DNA of 10,810 nt from Lachnospiraceae bacterium (lineage in GTDB: Bacteria; Bacillota; Clostridia; Lachnospirales; Lachnospiraceae): contig SFGF01000105.1 of NCBI GenBank assembly GCA_004556655.1, positions 1-10,810 of the forward strand. Reading direction: 5' to 3'. A program made the position numbers and the translations under genes. Positions 1 through 6,597 of the stretch are shown piece after piece (position 1 is the stretch's first letter; every line of letters begins with the position of its first letter). The notes under the pieces were generated by a model. The model saw only the letters and a list, made by a program, of their open reading frames with translations, did no database searches and was not told the DNA's origin.

Positions 1-34
1 TTCATAAGACTGCCATTCTATATCTCTCAAAAAT

Positions 35-79
35 TTGACAGATTGGCACTTTTGAAAGCTATTTGCATTTTAAAATAGC
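35..79 (+). promoter_or_regulatory. Possible promoter/operator region before the DUF3137 gene
   Basis: A perfect -35-like TTGACA lies at 35-40. No good -10 sits at the ideal distance; TATTTG at 60-65 is a weak candidate with a 19-nt spacer. Overlapping it is a perfect 7-bp inverted repeat, GCTATTT (58-64) and AAATAGC (73-79), with an 8-nt loop, which could be an operator. The rest of 1-171 shows no ORF I can support. The reading as a promoter is inference. Confidence 0.25.
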
Positions 80-171
80 AGTTTGCGGAAACTCAAGATG
101 GAATTCTTCGCCGCAGACACAAGTAAGCGCGAAGATGTAAAAATCACGTTCTGAGAAAGGAATTGATAATT

Positions 172-1068
172 ATGGAAGAAAAGCAAATGATGACAAATAA
201 AGAGTTGGAATCCGAGCTCCAATCATTGCGCAGCAAGGAAAAGATTTACAAGGTTCTGACTTACGGTTGCGGTGCGGCAATGATCCTGATGTTCATCGTC
301 GGAATGATCCCAATTGGGGTGATTTTGCTTGTGGCCGTGCTGGTCAGTGGGTATCAGTTATCCAATGCCACCAGCACGCTTAAAAAGACGCTTAGCGATA
401 ATATCATCAGCAGTGTGATTAAAGAGGCGCTAGGCGATGATGTGGAATATAACCCTTGGGGCAGAATAAACCCTGGCAGCATGGTATTTCCGTTCTCTTA
501 TAACACCACGGCTGGCAGCGACCATATCAAGGCAGTCTACAATGGGCTTAACATTGAACTTGGCGACATCGAGCTAATCGATGAGCAAGAAGACACCGAC
601 GAAAACGGACACACAGAAAAGACCCAAATCACACACTTTAAGGGGCAGTGGCTTACTTGCGACTTTGGTAAGGAACTTGCGGGTGAAGTATATATCTCAG
701 AGTGGGGCAAAAAAGATCGCAGACGTATGAAAAGCAATGTCACGATGGATAACGAACAGTTTAGCAAGCGCTTCTGTGTAAGAGCGAATAATCCGCAGGA
801 AGCTTATTACATCCTTACACCAAACATGATGGAATATATTATCCGTATGGCGGACAAGAGCGGCGGCATTGTCTATATTTCTTTTTTACGAAACGGAAAG
901 ATGCACGTTGCGGTAAAGAGCGGGCGCGACTTCTTTGAACTTGGAAAAAGTAATGCTAATGTGGAACAACTACACCAGAAATTCTTGGATGAGTTGCGCT
1001 GGTTTACCGATATTGTCGATACGTTGCGTGTAGAAGATACTATCTATAAGAAAGCGCTAAACGAATGA
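172..1068 (+). CDS. DUF3137 domain membrane protein
   Basis: Membrane-anchored protein of unknown function with a DUF3137-type domain, 298 aa. The N-terminus is a short polar, coiled-coil-like segment (about residues 8-24). Two closely spaced membrane segments follow (about 29-46 and 48-64), then a large soluble domain. The DUF3137 character shows in the FKGQWLTCDFGK segment followed by a GEVYIS strand. It also shows in the C-terminal pattern: an F-x-V-x-A strand, ILTP, and a helix ending IVDTL. I chose ATG 172 because the SD-like GAGAAAGG (153-160) lies 11 nt upstream; an in-frame TTG at 163 would sit almost on the SD. It overlaps the next gene by ATGA, so the two are probably translationally coupled. 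The family assignment is from memory of the fold pattern; the function is unknown. Confidence 0.8.
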   Translation: MEEKQMMTNKELESELQSLRSKEKIYKVLTYGCGAAMILMFIVGMIPIGVILLVAVLVSGYQLSNATSTLKKTLSDNIISSVIKEALGDDVEYNPWGRINPGSMVFPFSYNTTAGSDHIKAVYNGLNIELGDIELIDEQEDTDENGHTEKTQITHFKGQWLTCDFGKELAGEVYISEWGKKDRRRMKSNVTMDNEQFSKRFCVRANNPQEAYYILTPNMMEYIIRMADKSGGIVYISFLRNGKMHVAVKSGRDFFELGKSNANVEQLHQKFLDELRWFTDIVDTLRVEDTIYKKALNE

Positions 1069-1265
1069 CGCTGGGAATGGCCGTATTGCTACTGGTAGTG
1101 GCAGCGGCAGGCATTGTGCTGGTCTTTCGGTATTTGCGAGAAAAACCGAAACTACGCATCATTTGTCTTGTACTGTTGTCTTTGATCGTGCTGGTTCTTG
1201 TTGGATATATCGGTCTGACTTTGATTTTTGTGGATGCAATCAGTCATCAGCCTCCAACGATGTAA
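1065..1265 (+). CDS. Small two-helix membrane protein
   Basis: A 66-aa protein consisting almost entirely of two hydrophobic segments (about residues 3-22 and 31-56). They are separated by a short basic loop (RYLREKPKLR), which by the positive-inside rule should face the cytoplasm. Its ATG lies inside the stop region of the DUF3137 gene (ATGA, 1065-1068), so it is probably translated by coupling and may act with that protein. I do not recognise a family. The overlap and clear membrane character make a chance ORF unlikely. Confidence 0.6.
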   Translation: MTLGMAVLLLVVAAAGIVLVFRYLREKPKLRIICLVLLSLIVLVLVGYIGLTLIFVDAISHQPPTM

Positions 1266-1287
1266 AAACAGATGAAGGGAGATGTGA

Positions 1288-1464
1288 TTGAGGTCTGCAT
1301 TATTTTGGAACAAGGGGCAGCCTCAAATTGTGATCGGACAACAATCCAGACACAGGAATCTTTCTCCATGTGGTAACTGCCAATATATCAGGGAAGTAGC
1401 TAATGATTTGCCTTTACAGTCAGATAAAGTTTACGATAGCGGTTATATTAAGCCTGGCACATAG
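1288..1464 (+). CDS. Possible 58-aa protein with a CxxC motif
   Basis: A short ORF starting with TTG at 1288 and ending with TAG at 1462-1464. The start is supported by a strong SD, GAAGGGAG at 1274-1281, 6 nt upstream. It lies 22 nt after the small membrane gene, so it could be the third member of that operon. The product is polar, with a CGNC pair near the middle (residues 28-31) that could bind metal or be redox-active. No family is recognised. It may equally be a relic of a longer gene: 11 bases around GGGGCAGCCTC at 1314-1324 recur at 1580-1590. A chance ORF cannot be excluded. Confidence 0.3.
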   Translation: MRSALFWNKGQPQIVIGQQSRHRNLSPCGNCQYIREVANDLPLQSDKVYDSGYIKPGT

Positions 1465-1542
1465 TTGCAGAACTGTGACCGCTCTTTGAAAAAGTGATGA
1501 TATGAACGAAGAAAAGACCAGGAATAGCTAAGCTTCTTATAA

Positions 1543-1592
1543 AAAGAGACTACCCCACCAACTAAATATTCATTGGTGGGGGCAGCCTCGTT
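1543..1592 (-). terminator. Rho-independent terminator after pnuC
   Basis: Perfect 9-bp inverted repeat CCCCACCAA (1553-1561) and TTGGTGGGG (1573-1581) with an 11-nt loop. On the - strand the stem extends through G-T wobbles (GAG..CT pairing with AG..CTC) and is followed by CTCTTTTTAT. It begins within a few bases of the pnuC stop codon, as expected for a terminator. Confidence 0.8.
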
Positions 1593-1594
1593 AT

Positions 1595-2272
1595 TTAACT
1601 TTGTATCGCTTCTCTTTTCTTCCAACTTATAAAACCATACATATCGTTCAGAAAAAAAATCACAAAATTTACCAATACAGAAATATAAACTGGATCATCT
1701 ATTGATGCCAATGCCCATAGGATTATTAGCACAATATCATTTGATGCATACCCCAGCGCATAGTACGATGTTCGTAACATGGTACAAGAAGCCGCAATAA
1801 AACTTGTTGTAATTGAAATCGTGCTAAACACAATATTAGGTGTATCAAGCAAATACAAAATATAATAAAAAACAACTGTTATGATTGTGCCAAAAAATAC
1901 AATTCCTACAATATGCTTTTTTGTCAGCCTTTGAATTGCAACTTCCTTTCCATTTTTTGCTGGATTCTTTAACCACGTTATTGTTGACCATATCGCCATT
2001 GGCATAGTCATTCCAAGATAAGTTATCATTTCTCCCCAATATCGAAATTGCCAGGAAATAATACCATAAAGAACGCTAAACACAATCATCAATATTTGTG
2101 ACCATACATTACCTTTTGCTGCAAAAATCAGCGATGTAATTCCTATCCATGCTGCTATTAGTATAAGTAAATCAATATCTCCCGATAGTACATTTGAAAC
2201 TGCTATTATCAATAAAGACCCTATCCAAAGTCCCCATTCTTTTTTTGTTAAAGTTTTTATAGGGTTACTCAA
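1595..2272 (-). CDS. pnuC: PnuC-type nicotinamide riboside/mononucleotide transporter
   Basis: Integral membrane facilitator that imports the NAD precursor nicotinamide riboside (or the mononucleotide). The 225-aa length matches the family. About seven hydrophobic segments run along the protein. Family signatures seen are the KGNVWSQILMIVFSVLYGI segment, a ND-x4-ILW motif in the second half, and the C-terminal FFLNDMYGFISWKK. The start is TTG at 2270-2272, with a good SD (AAGGAG, 2282-2287) 9 nt upstream and no better in-frame ATG. A 21-codon leader ORF precedes it by 29 nt and a terminator follows, so it forms its own unit. Vitamin-specific relatives (PnuX, PnuT) exist, and the exact substrate cannot be read from sequence alone. 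Confidence 0.9.
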   Translation of the reverse strand: MSNPIKTLTKKEWGLWIGSLLIIAVSNVLSGDIDLLILIAAWIGITSLIFAAKGNVWSQILMIVFSVLYGIISWQFRYWGEMITYLGMTMPMAIWSTITWLKNPAKNGKEVAIQRLTKKHIVGIVFFGTIITVVFYYILYLLDTPNIVFSTISITTSFIAASCTMLRTSYYALGYASNDIVLIILWALASIDDPVYISVLVNFVIFFLNDMYGFISWKKREAIQS

Positions 2273-2301
2273 TATATATCACTCCTTGAATTATTAAGTT
2301 T

Positions 2302-2367
2302 TTACTTTATAAATTCAAGAATTCTTTCCGGATCTAATATCGGTATTGTTCGACTATTTAAAACCAT
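2302..2367 (-). CDS. 21-aa leader ORF upstream of pnuC
   Basis: ATG at 2367 has an excellent SD (AAGGAG, 2375-2380) at 7 nt, and the ORF ends with TAA at 2302-2304. That is 29 nt before the TTG start of pnuC, so the two are surely cotranscribed. The peptide (MVLNSRTIPILDPERILEFI plus K) is short and polar, with no signal or membrane segment. It may be a regulatory leader peptide. It could also be the fused ends of a formerly longer upstream gene, in keeping with other deletions in this window. Translation is likely from the SD; function is unknown. Confidence 0.45.
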   Translation of the reverse strand: MVLNSRTIPILDPERILEFIK

Positions 2368-2411
2368 TTTGTTACTCCTTATAAACTTTGGCTAAGCTGA
2401 GCTGAAAATGT

Positions 2412-2417
2412 AGTATA
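2412..2417 (-). promoter_or_regulatory. Candidate -10 for pnuC transcript
   Basis: TATACT on the - strand, about 38 nt upstream of the leader ORF start after allowing for the transcription start. No convincing -35 is visible at 17 nt (GGTGAT). The site lies just downstream of the terminators of the previous operon, where a new promoter is expected. Confidence 0.3.
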
Positions 2418-2462
2418 TTTGATATCTTTACTTTATCACCATCACTTCGAGAATAATAGTGC

Positions 2463-2526
2463 AAAAAATCCAACCACATTGGATTTTCACAAAAATAGAA
2501 CAGCCTGCATCAATAACAAGCTGTCC
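2463..2526 (-). terminator. Tandem terminators after the recD2 operon
   Basis: Two - strand hairpins follow the recD2 stop. The first pairs bases 2520-2526 with 2498-2504 (7 bp, 15-nt loop) and is followed by TATTTTTG. The second is a perfect 9-bp stem, AAAATCCAA (2465-2473) and TTGGATTTT (2479-2487), with a 5-nt loop and a run of six T. The second also has four T on the + strand, so it could act in both directions. Confidence 0.8.
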
Positions 2527-2572
2527 TGTTCGTTCTGTTTTCTTATTTCTCCGCATCCGGAATCCTTTATGT

Positions 2573-3531
2573 TTACTTATTCCCATAAGGAGCTTTCTCC
2601 TCTGCCACCATCTGCACACTGGCAGCCTTATTGCCAAAGTCCGGATAATAAACCTTGGCAGGTTTTCTTGCCTGGATTTCACCGGCCAGTCGCTCATTCA
2701 GAAGGGTATTTCTCCTGGTTACTGTCACATTTCTCACTGCATAAGAAAGAGCCTTCTTCGTGCCGACTATCACCAGAATCTTCTTGGCTCGGGTAATACC
2801 GGTATAGATCAGATTCCTCTGCAGCATCACATAATGATTCATCAGCACCGGCATAACAACAATCGGATACTCGGATCCCTGGGCTTTATGAATGGTTGTT
2901 GCATAGGCATGCACCAATTCATCCAGCTCGGTGGCATCATACTCAATGCTCCGGCCATCAAAATTCACCAGATATCATCCGCCAGGCGGAATGGATTCTC
3001 CTTCACCTTAGAAATGCTCTCATTGCCATATTGCCGATAGATCTTCGCTGCAAATGCAGTGCTGACACCATGATCCTGAAGAAAAAACATGACATTCTTA
3101 ATTTCCTTCTGGCGCTTCCAGCTCTCCGCAATCTTGTCGACACGCTTTTTTCCGATACCGGGCACCTCAAGGAGACGCTGCACATCGGTCTCGATAATTT
3201 CCAGCGTATCAGTATCGAACTGCTGCACGATCTTCTTGGCGAACTTCGGTCCCACACCCTTGATCAGGCCGGAACCAAGATACTTTTCAATACCAAAGAC
3301 AGTTGCAGGCATGGTTTCTTCCCAACTCTCTGCCAGGAACTGTCTGCCGTACTTGGCATCTACTTTCCAGTTGCCATCGTTCAAAAGCACGGACCCAACA
3401 TTGGCATCCACGAGGTTACCAACGACCGTAACCAGGTCTTTATAGTTCTTTACGGCGCACTTAAGGACCGAGTACCCTGTTTCAGGGCTTTGATAGGTAA
3501 TGCACTCCACAACGCAACGTATCTTGATCAC
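2573..3531 (-). pseudogene. recD2: RecD2-like helicase with internal deletion of the motor core
   Basis: RecD2 is an SF1B 5'-3' DNA helicase of about 740 aa. Here only the two ends remain. The first 188 residues (GTG start at 3531, SD AGGTGAG 6 nt upstream) give the N-terminal OB-like region (1-80) and two helix-hairpin-helix segments (about 88-101 and 123-134, VPGIGKKRVDKI), ending ...LADDIW then TGA. In another frame, from about 2973, comes the C-terminal part: TIHKAQGSEYP (motif V region), YTGITRAKK (motif VI) and a tail. The Walker A and B motifs and the rest of the motor, roughly 420 residues, are absent, and the join is frameshifted. Ends of both parts match the family closely, so loss looks recent. 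A stable N-terminal DNA-binding fragment might still be made; helicase activity cannot be. Confidence 0.85.
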
Positions 3532-3569
3532 TTAAGTCTCACCTGCCTTTATCATGATTTTGCTTATGC

Positions 3570-4130
3570 CTATATACTATTATTCACAATCTGTTCCAAA
3601 TGTGCTGCAATGAATTCCTGCGCTTTCTGAGAATACATGACAATTTGATATGATTGTCCATATGCCGATGTTCGTTCCTGCATATAAAGCCCAAAATCTA
3701 TTCCCAATTCAGTTGCTTCCGGATGGATCTTTCCTGTGTATTTGTCCTGAACATCGATCAAATATCCTTTCCGTTTCAACCAGTCTGTTACTGGTTTTGT
3801 GCCAATTCCCCGCACATTTGGATCAAGTGCCAATCCTTTCAGCCTGTTCATAAAATGAGCAATCGAAGTATCATCTACATATTCAAACCCGGAAAGGCAT
3901 TCAAACGGAAATGGGGACTTTGACGATTTAGATGCCCGTCCGCCAATCATACCATGATTTTCCTTAACTGCAGTAAGAATCTCTTTTACAAAATACATAC
4001 ACCGAATCACATTCGGATTGTTTAATACGGAATCCTCTTCCATAGGTTTATTATTAACAGGATTCTTGCCATCAGCGATACGTTCAATATATTTCATGGC
4101 AACTTCCAACTTTTGCATATCAATCTGCAT
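3570..4130 (-). CDS. Conserved-looking protein of unknown function, 186 aa
   Basis: I do not recognise a named family. The N-terminal half (1-85) is mostly helical. The middle has a GIGTKPVTDWLKRKGYL segment (about 107-123) that reads like helix-turn-helix, with a strand pair after it (VQDKYTGKIHPE). The C-terminus ends in a helix (KAQEFIAAHLEQIV). That order resembles a winged-helix DNA-binding domain, as in KilA-C-like antirepressor tails; this is inference. The ATG at 4130 is preceded by GGGGGTG about 10 nt upstream; a second in-frame ATG at 4118 lacks an SD. It lies 42 nt after the Nudix gene and 38 nt before recD2, so it shares their operon, and it appears intact unlike its neighbours. 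Confidence 0.6.
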   Translation of the reverse strand: MQIDMQKLEVAMKYIERIADGKNPVNNKPMEEDSVLNNPNVIRCMYFVKEILTAVKENHGMIGGRASKSSKSPFPFECLSGFEYVDDTSIAHFMNRLKGLALDPNVRGIGTKPVTDWLKRKGYLIDVQDKYTGKIHPEATELGIDFGLYMQERTSAYGQSYQIVMYSQKAQEFIAAHLEQIVNNSI

Positions 4131-4172
4131 AATCTTACTTCACCCCCTTAACGATCCATTAAATTCTCCATT

Positions 4173-4574
4173 TTAGTTCATATACTGTCTGATTTTATCA
4201 ATCAATGTAATATCTGCCGGCAACCAGGCAACACTCTCTAACTTATCTTTGGTAAGCCATTTTGCCGCCTCAGCCTCTTTGAGTTCCAGTTGACCGGTGA
4301 TAACTTCAGCCCAAAAACAATCCATAGAAAGATGGAATGTCGGATAATCATATTCTATCGTATCAATTAATTCTCCAACCTTGATTTCCGTGCTAAGTTC
4401 TTCCATGATTTCTCTTTTCAGTGCCTGCTGCGGAGTTTCACCTGGCTCTATCTTTCCACCAGGAAACTCCCATCCGCCTTTCAGGTCACCATAGCCCCTG
4501 GCGGTTGCAAAAATCTTATTCTTTCGCTCCATATCATTACAAATAATGGCTGCGACTACTTTAATTGTCTTCAT
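4173..4574 (-). CDS. Nudix (deoxy)nucleoside triphosphate pyrophosphohydrolase
   Basis: MutT-like hydrolase converting (d)NTPs, possibly damaged ones, to the monophosphate and pyrophosphate; 133 aa is the usual single-domain length. The Nudix box spans residues 40-62. It has G40, E46, R54-E55 and E58-E59 for the metal site, while the glycine normally at position 61 is serine, a tolerated variant. WEFPGGKIEPGE before the box is typical of the MutT/YvcI type. ATG 4574 has SD GAAGGA 5-6 nt upstream. The gene directly follows the fragmented gene at 4576-4711 (its stop overlaps this SD region), so it is translated as part of the operon. Substrate is not readable from sequence. Confidence 0.9.
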   Translation of the reverse strand: MKTIKVVAAIICNDMERKNKIFATARGYGDLKGGWEFPGGKIEPGETPQQALKREIMEELSTEIKVGELIDTIEYDYPTFHLSMDCFWAEVITGQLELKEAEAAKWLTKDKLESVAWLPADITLIDKIRQYMN

Positions 4575-4575
4575 A

Positions 4576-4711
4576 TTATTCCTTCGTCAATCCAAAATCA
4601 TATTGCGGATATTCTGGCAACTCATTCTCCATATGAATATCAAACAGGTATGTTCCATTATCCCCGTCTGGATTCAATATCTGTATAATTTGTTAAAAAC
4701 TGATGTTCCAA
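4576..4711 (-). pseudogene. Two ends of an internally deleted gene between HNH and Nudix
   Basis: A TTG start at 4711 with a textbook SD (AAGGAGG, 4721-4727, 9-nt spacer) opens a 17-codon ORF (MEHQFLTNYTDIESRRG, then TAA at 4658-4660). In another frame, from about 4668, a stop-free stretch reads DGDNGTYLFDIHMENELPEY and then PQYDFGLTKE, ending at TAA 4576-4578 right at the SD of the Nudix gene. The strong SD and the protein-like tail abutting the next gene suggest a real gene that lost its middle with a frameshift. The family is uncertain. Large SF2 helicases often sit next to Nudix and HNH genes in such operons, so a helicase is my guess only. Confidence 0.5.
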
Positions 4712-4761
4712 GATATCTTTCCTCCTTCAGATACACAGCCAAAACAAGGGGTGCAATACCT

Positions 4762-5940
4762 CTAACTATAATTCCAGATTTCATATCCCTGCCGTCTGGC
4801 CGAATCATAGACCGGCTGCATGTTTTTCTGCAGGATATTATAGAATTCTTCCTTTGAATTTCCCGGTCTGTACAATTCCTGTCCTGCCCAGATAGAGTGC
4901 AGATTATCCCGATAACAGGCTTCAAATAGCTTATGAAGGCCTGCTCGCTCGTGGATCAGATTGTACATTCCGTACTGGTTTTCTGCGAATACTGCGAAGA
5001 AAGGATCCCATTTAGGAAGTTTATTGCTCTTAGAAGAATTCAAAGAAGAATCCATTGGCATCAGGTTCCAAAGCTCATCATTCATGACAAAAGACCATGG
5101 AATAAAATGATCTACATCATACTGCTTTGTGATAATCGGATTACCCGTAAAGACATCGCATACTTCTCTTACTTCCAGGATGCCTTCCCAAAGTTTACGT
5201 ACGTTATTCAGCTTTCGCATCTTTTCATCCATCGGAGCCAGCTTGTAGATCAGGCCCGGAACCTCCGGATTATTATTCTGCAGCCATTTCACTTTTTCGT
5301 ATTGAATCCATCCCAGAATATTTACCGTGTTATCCTGAATCATCTTCATCCAGTCTGAGTTGAAATGGACTTCTTTTTTCAATTTACTGCTATCTCCAAA
5401 GGTATACGGCAGTCGAATCATAGTGCTGTCGATCCTTCGGATATATTCAGTCAGTCTGCGGATGCTTCCCCACGGCACTTCCTCTGCACTCTTGGAGAAG
5501 AATCCCGCCAGTGCACGTCCCGGAACCATATTTGTCAGCTGCTCTTTGGAAAGTTTTAGCTTCGCATTGTGCTCTCTAATGGCATTCTTAATCTCTACTT
5601 TAGAAGCATTTGCCGGAAGGTCACTAAGTTCAGTCAGTTTCAGAACAGCACGTTCCAGACCGTCTCTCACAAGGCCGTCCGCCTGGATGCCGCTAAGATG
5701 AATGTGAAATTCTCTTACGGAATACCATGCATTGCAGATCATATCATCAATGATTGCATCGAACGTAGTATCCTGAATACCCTCCGAAATGATATCTACA
5801 ATGGATTCCAGCCAATAGAACTTATAACAGTATGACGGATCCTTCATCATCTGAGAGAAGCCTTCTATATCCAGGGTGTTGTGGTACTCTCCATTGATAT
5901 GTAAGGAATATCCTATTTGCGGAGTATTAAATTCAGCCAC
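4762..5940 (-). CDS. HNH endonuclease domain protein, 392 aa
   Basis: Predicted metal-dependent nuclease. The HNH (beta-beta-alpha metal) motif is at about residues 261-307: C-D-V-F-T-G-N opening, D275-V-D277-H278 as the catalytic H region, W-N292 in the middle, and NSSKSNKLP (301-309) closing. The 260-residue N-terminal part is mostly helical and has no family I can name; it probably recognises the target. The start is GTG 5940 with GGGGTG 7 nt upstream, overlapping the 3' end of the methyltransferase gene by 28 nt, so translation is coupled. A nuclease coupled to a methyltransferase, with Nudix and helicase genes behind it, suggests a restriction or DNA-repair island; this is inference. The reading frame is intact, unlike both neighbours. 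Confidence 0.85.
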   Translation of the reverse strand: MAEFNTPQIGYSLHINGEYHNTLDIEGFSQMMKDPSYCYKFYWLESIVDIISEGIQDTTFDAIIDDMICNAWYSVREFHIHLSGIQADGLVRDGLERAVLKLTELSDLPANASKVEIKNAIREHNAKLKLSKEQLTNMVPGRALAGFFSKSAEEVPWGSIRRLTEYIRRIDSTMIRLPYTFGDSSKLKKEVHFNSDWMKMIQDNTVNILGWIQYEKVKWLQNNNPEVPGLIYKLAPMDEKMRKLNNVRKLWEGILEVREVCDVFTGNPIITKQYDVDHFIPWSFVMNDELWNLMPMDSSLNSSKSNKLPKWDPFFAVFAENQYGMYNLIHERAGLHKLFEACYRDNLHSIWAGQELYRPGNSKEEFYNILQKNMQPVYDSARRQGYEIWNYS

Positions 5941-6366
5941 CTCTCATCACCCCTTCCTGGTCTGACATCGCCAGTGATCCAATAATCTTCTATCGTAAGT
6001 TCCGGAATCTCTGCTATGAATTCCTTAAAGGAATCCTCAGTAAAATCTGTAAAATACCGACCATTACGCACACTTTCAAAATCACTGTATTTGAAAGATG
6101 TGTAAATCACGCCACTATCCTTCAATGCCGGTAAAAGCACTGGCCAACCGACAAAGTTCTGCAGATCCATCGGTCGCTGTAACCTGATAACCCTGATCCA
6201 AGAAATATTTCGTGTCACGGCCAGAACCGCAACCAAAATCAAGGATAGCGGCTCCCTCATTCAACAAATGAAGGAATTTATCCTGGGCAAGATGCATATC
6301 AACATTCTGTGTATTCTCTATGAAATTTTCTGCATTAAGATTGTAGTAATCAATTGTCTGTTCCAT
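5913..6366 (-). pseudogene. Class I SAM-dependent methyltransferase with internal deletion
   Basis: The N-terminal part (ATG 6366) reads MEQTIDYYNLNAENF..., with the SAM-binding motif I ILDFGCGSGRDTKYF (D43, G45, G47, G49) and acidic D66 of motif II. It stops at TAG soon after residue 82. From 6128, in another frame, the C-terminal part continues: ALKDSGVIYTSFKYSDFE... to WLNLILRK, stop at 5913-5915. About 50 residues around motif IV are missing, judged from the usual spacing in this family. The join lies in a GGCATTGAAG stretch (about 6121-6131) that could encode both flanks, so deletion between short repeats is likely. The SD (AAAGG) is only 3-4 nt from the ATG. The 3' end overlaps the HNH gene by 28 nt. 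The product is expected to be inactive. Confidence 0.8.
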
Positions 6367-6406
6367 TTTCCTTTATCCATTTCCATAATGGATCATATTT
6401 ACTCAT
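6350..6406 (-). pseudogene. 18-codon stub of a small conserved clostridial gene
   Basis: ATG 6406 has a good SD (AGGTGA, 6 nt upstream) and starts MSKYDPLWKWIKENGTDN, then TGA at 6350-6352. From memory, this opening matches a family of roughly 60-75 aa small Clostridia proteins that begin in this way and continue far beyond; here the frame ends inside the methyltransferase start. The bases ATGGAACAGACA serve both as its codons for NGTD and as the methyltransferase start, so it looks as if a deletion fused the stub onto the next gene. The match is by recollection and needs a search. Its promoter and SD probably now drive the methyltransferase operon. Confidence 0.5.
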
Positions 6407-6435
6407 CGTCATCACCTCTGCCAATCTTTTGCCTT

Positions 6436-6444
6436 ATGATACCA
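6436..6444 (-). promoter_or_regulatory. Candidate extended -10 for the methyltransferase-recD2 operon
   Basis: TGG-TATCAT on the - strand fits an extended -10 (TG-N-TATNAT), about 24 nt before the expected SD. There is no good -35 at 17 nt; a TTGACA is present but 30 nt upstream, inside the palindrome pair at 6467-6488. Confidence 0.35.
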
Positions 6445-6466
6445 CACTCCAATTCCAAAGAGAAGC

Positions 6467-6488
6467 TTGACTGTCAATTTGACCGTCA
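6467..6488. promoter_or_regulatory. Tandem palindromes, possible operator
   Basis: TTGACTGTCAA (6467-6477), a perfect inverted repeat around one central base, is followed 12 bases on by TTGACCGTCA (6479-6488), the same pattern with one arm base less. They lie just upstream of the candidate promoter for the - strand operon. Two copies one helical turn apart suit a dimeric repressor or activator. Which protein binds is unknown. Confidence 0.4.
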
Positions 6489-6548
6489 CGCTTTTACCCT
6501 TGAATTTCAGTATCCGTGAAAAAATATCCTCCAACAAAACAAAAAGGC

Positions 6549-6590
6549 ACAAGGTGTCGGGTACCTGTGAATAAATCACCTGGGTTATTT
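6549..6590 (+). repeat. REP-like repeat, copy 1
   Basis: ACAAGGTGTCGGGT (6549-6562) matches, inverted and with one mismatch, the segment at 7065-7078. Copy 1 continues into a hairpin-prone stretch (GTGA-ATAAA-TCAC with partly pairing flanks, ending near 6586). The pair brackets the rhodanese gene. GGTGTC/GACACC palindromic elements of this sort are common short dispersed repeats in Clostridia genomes; that part is general knowledge. Confidence 0.5.
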
Positions 6591-6597
6591 TGAACTT

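Noticed and set aside
1443..1625. 60-codon - strand ORF at the end of pnuC
   Set aside because: It overlaps the pnuC 3' end and runs straight through the terminator hairpin, with no SD of its own.
2305..2460. NAD+-II (pnuC motif) riboswitch upstream of pnuC
   Set aside because: The known motif is a compact pseudoknot near the SD. I see a leader ORF and no convincing pairings, so I do not call it. A covariance-model scan would decide.
2896..3630. Long + strand ORF of 244 codons opposite recD2
   Set aside because: It runs antisense to clear RecD2 coding sequence, has no SD, and its product resembles no protein. It is a shadow frame.
4933..5835. Several + strand ORFs opposite the HNH gene
   Set aside because: All are antisense to a gene with good domain evidence, lack SDs, and have cysteine/serine-rich shadow composition.
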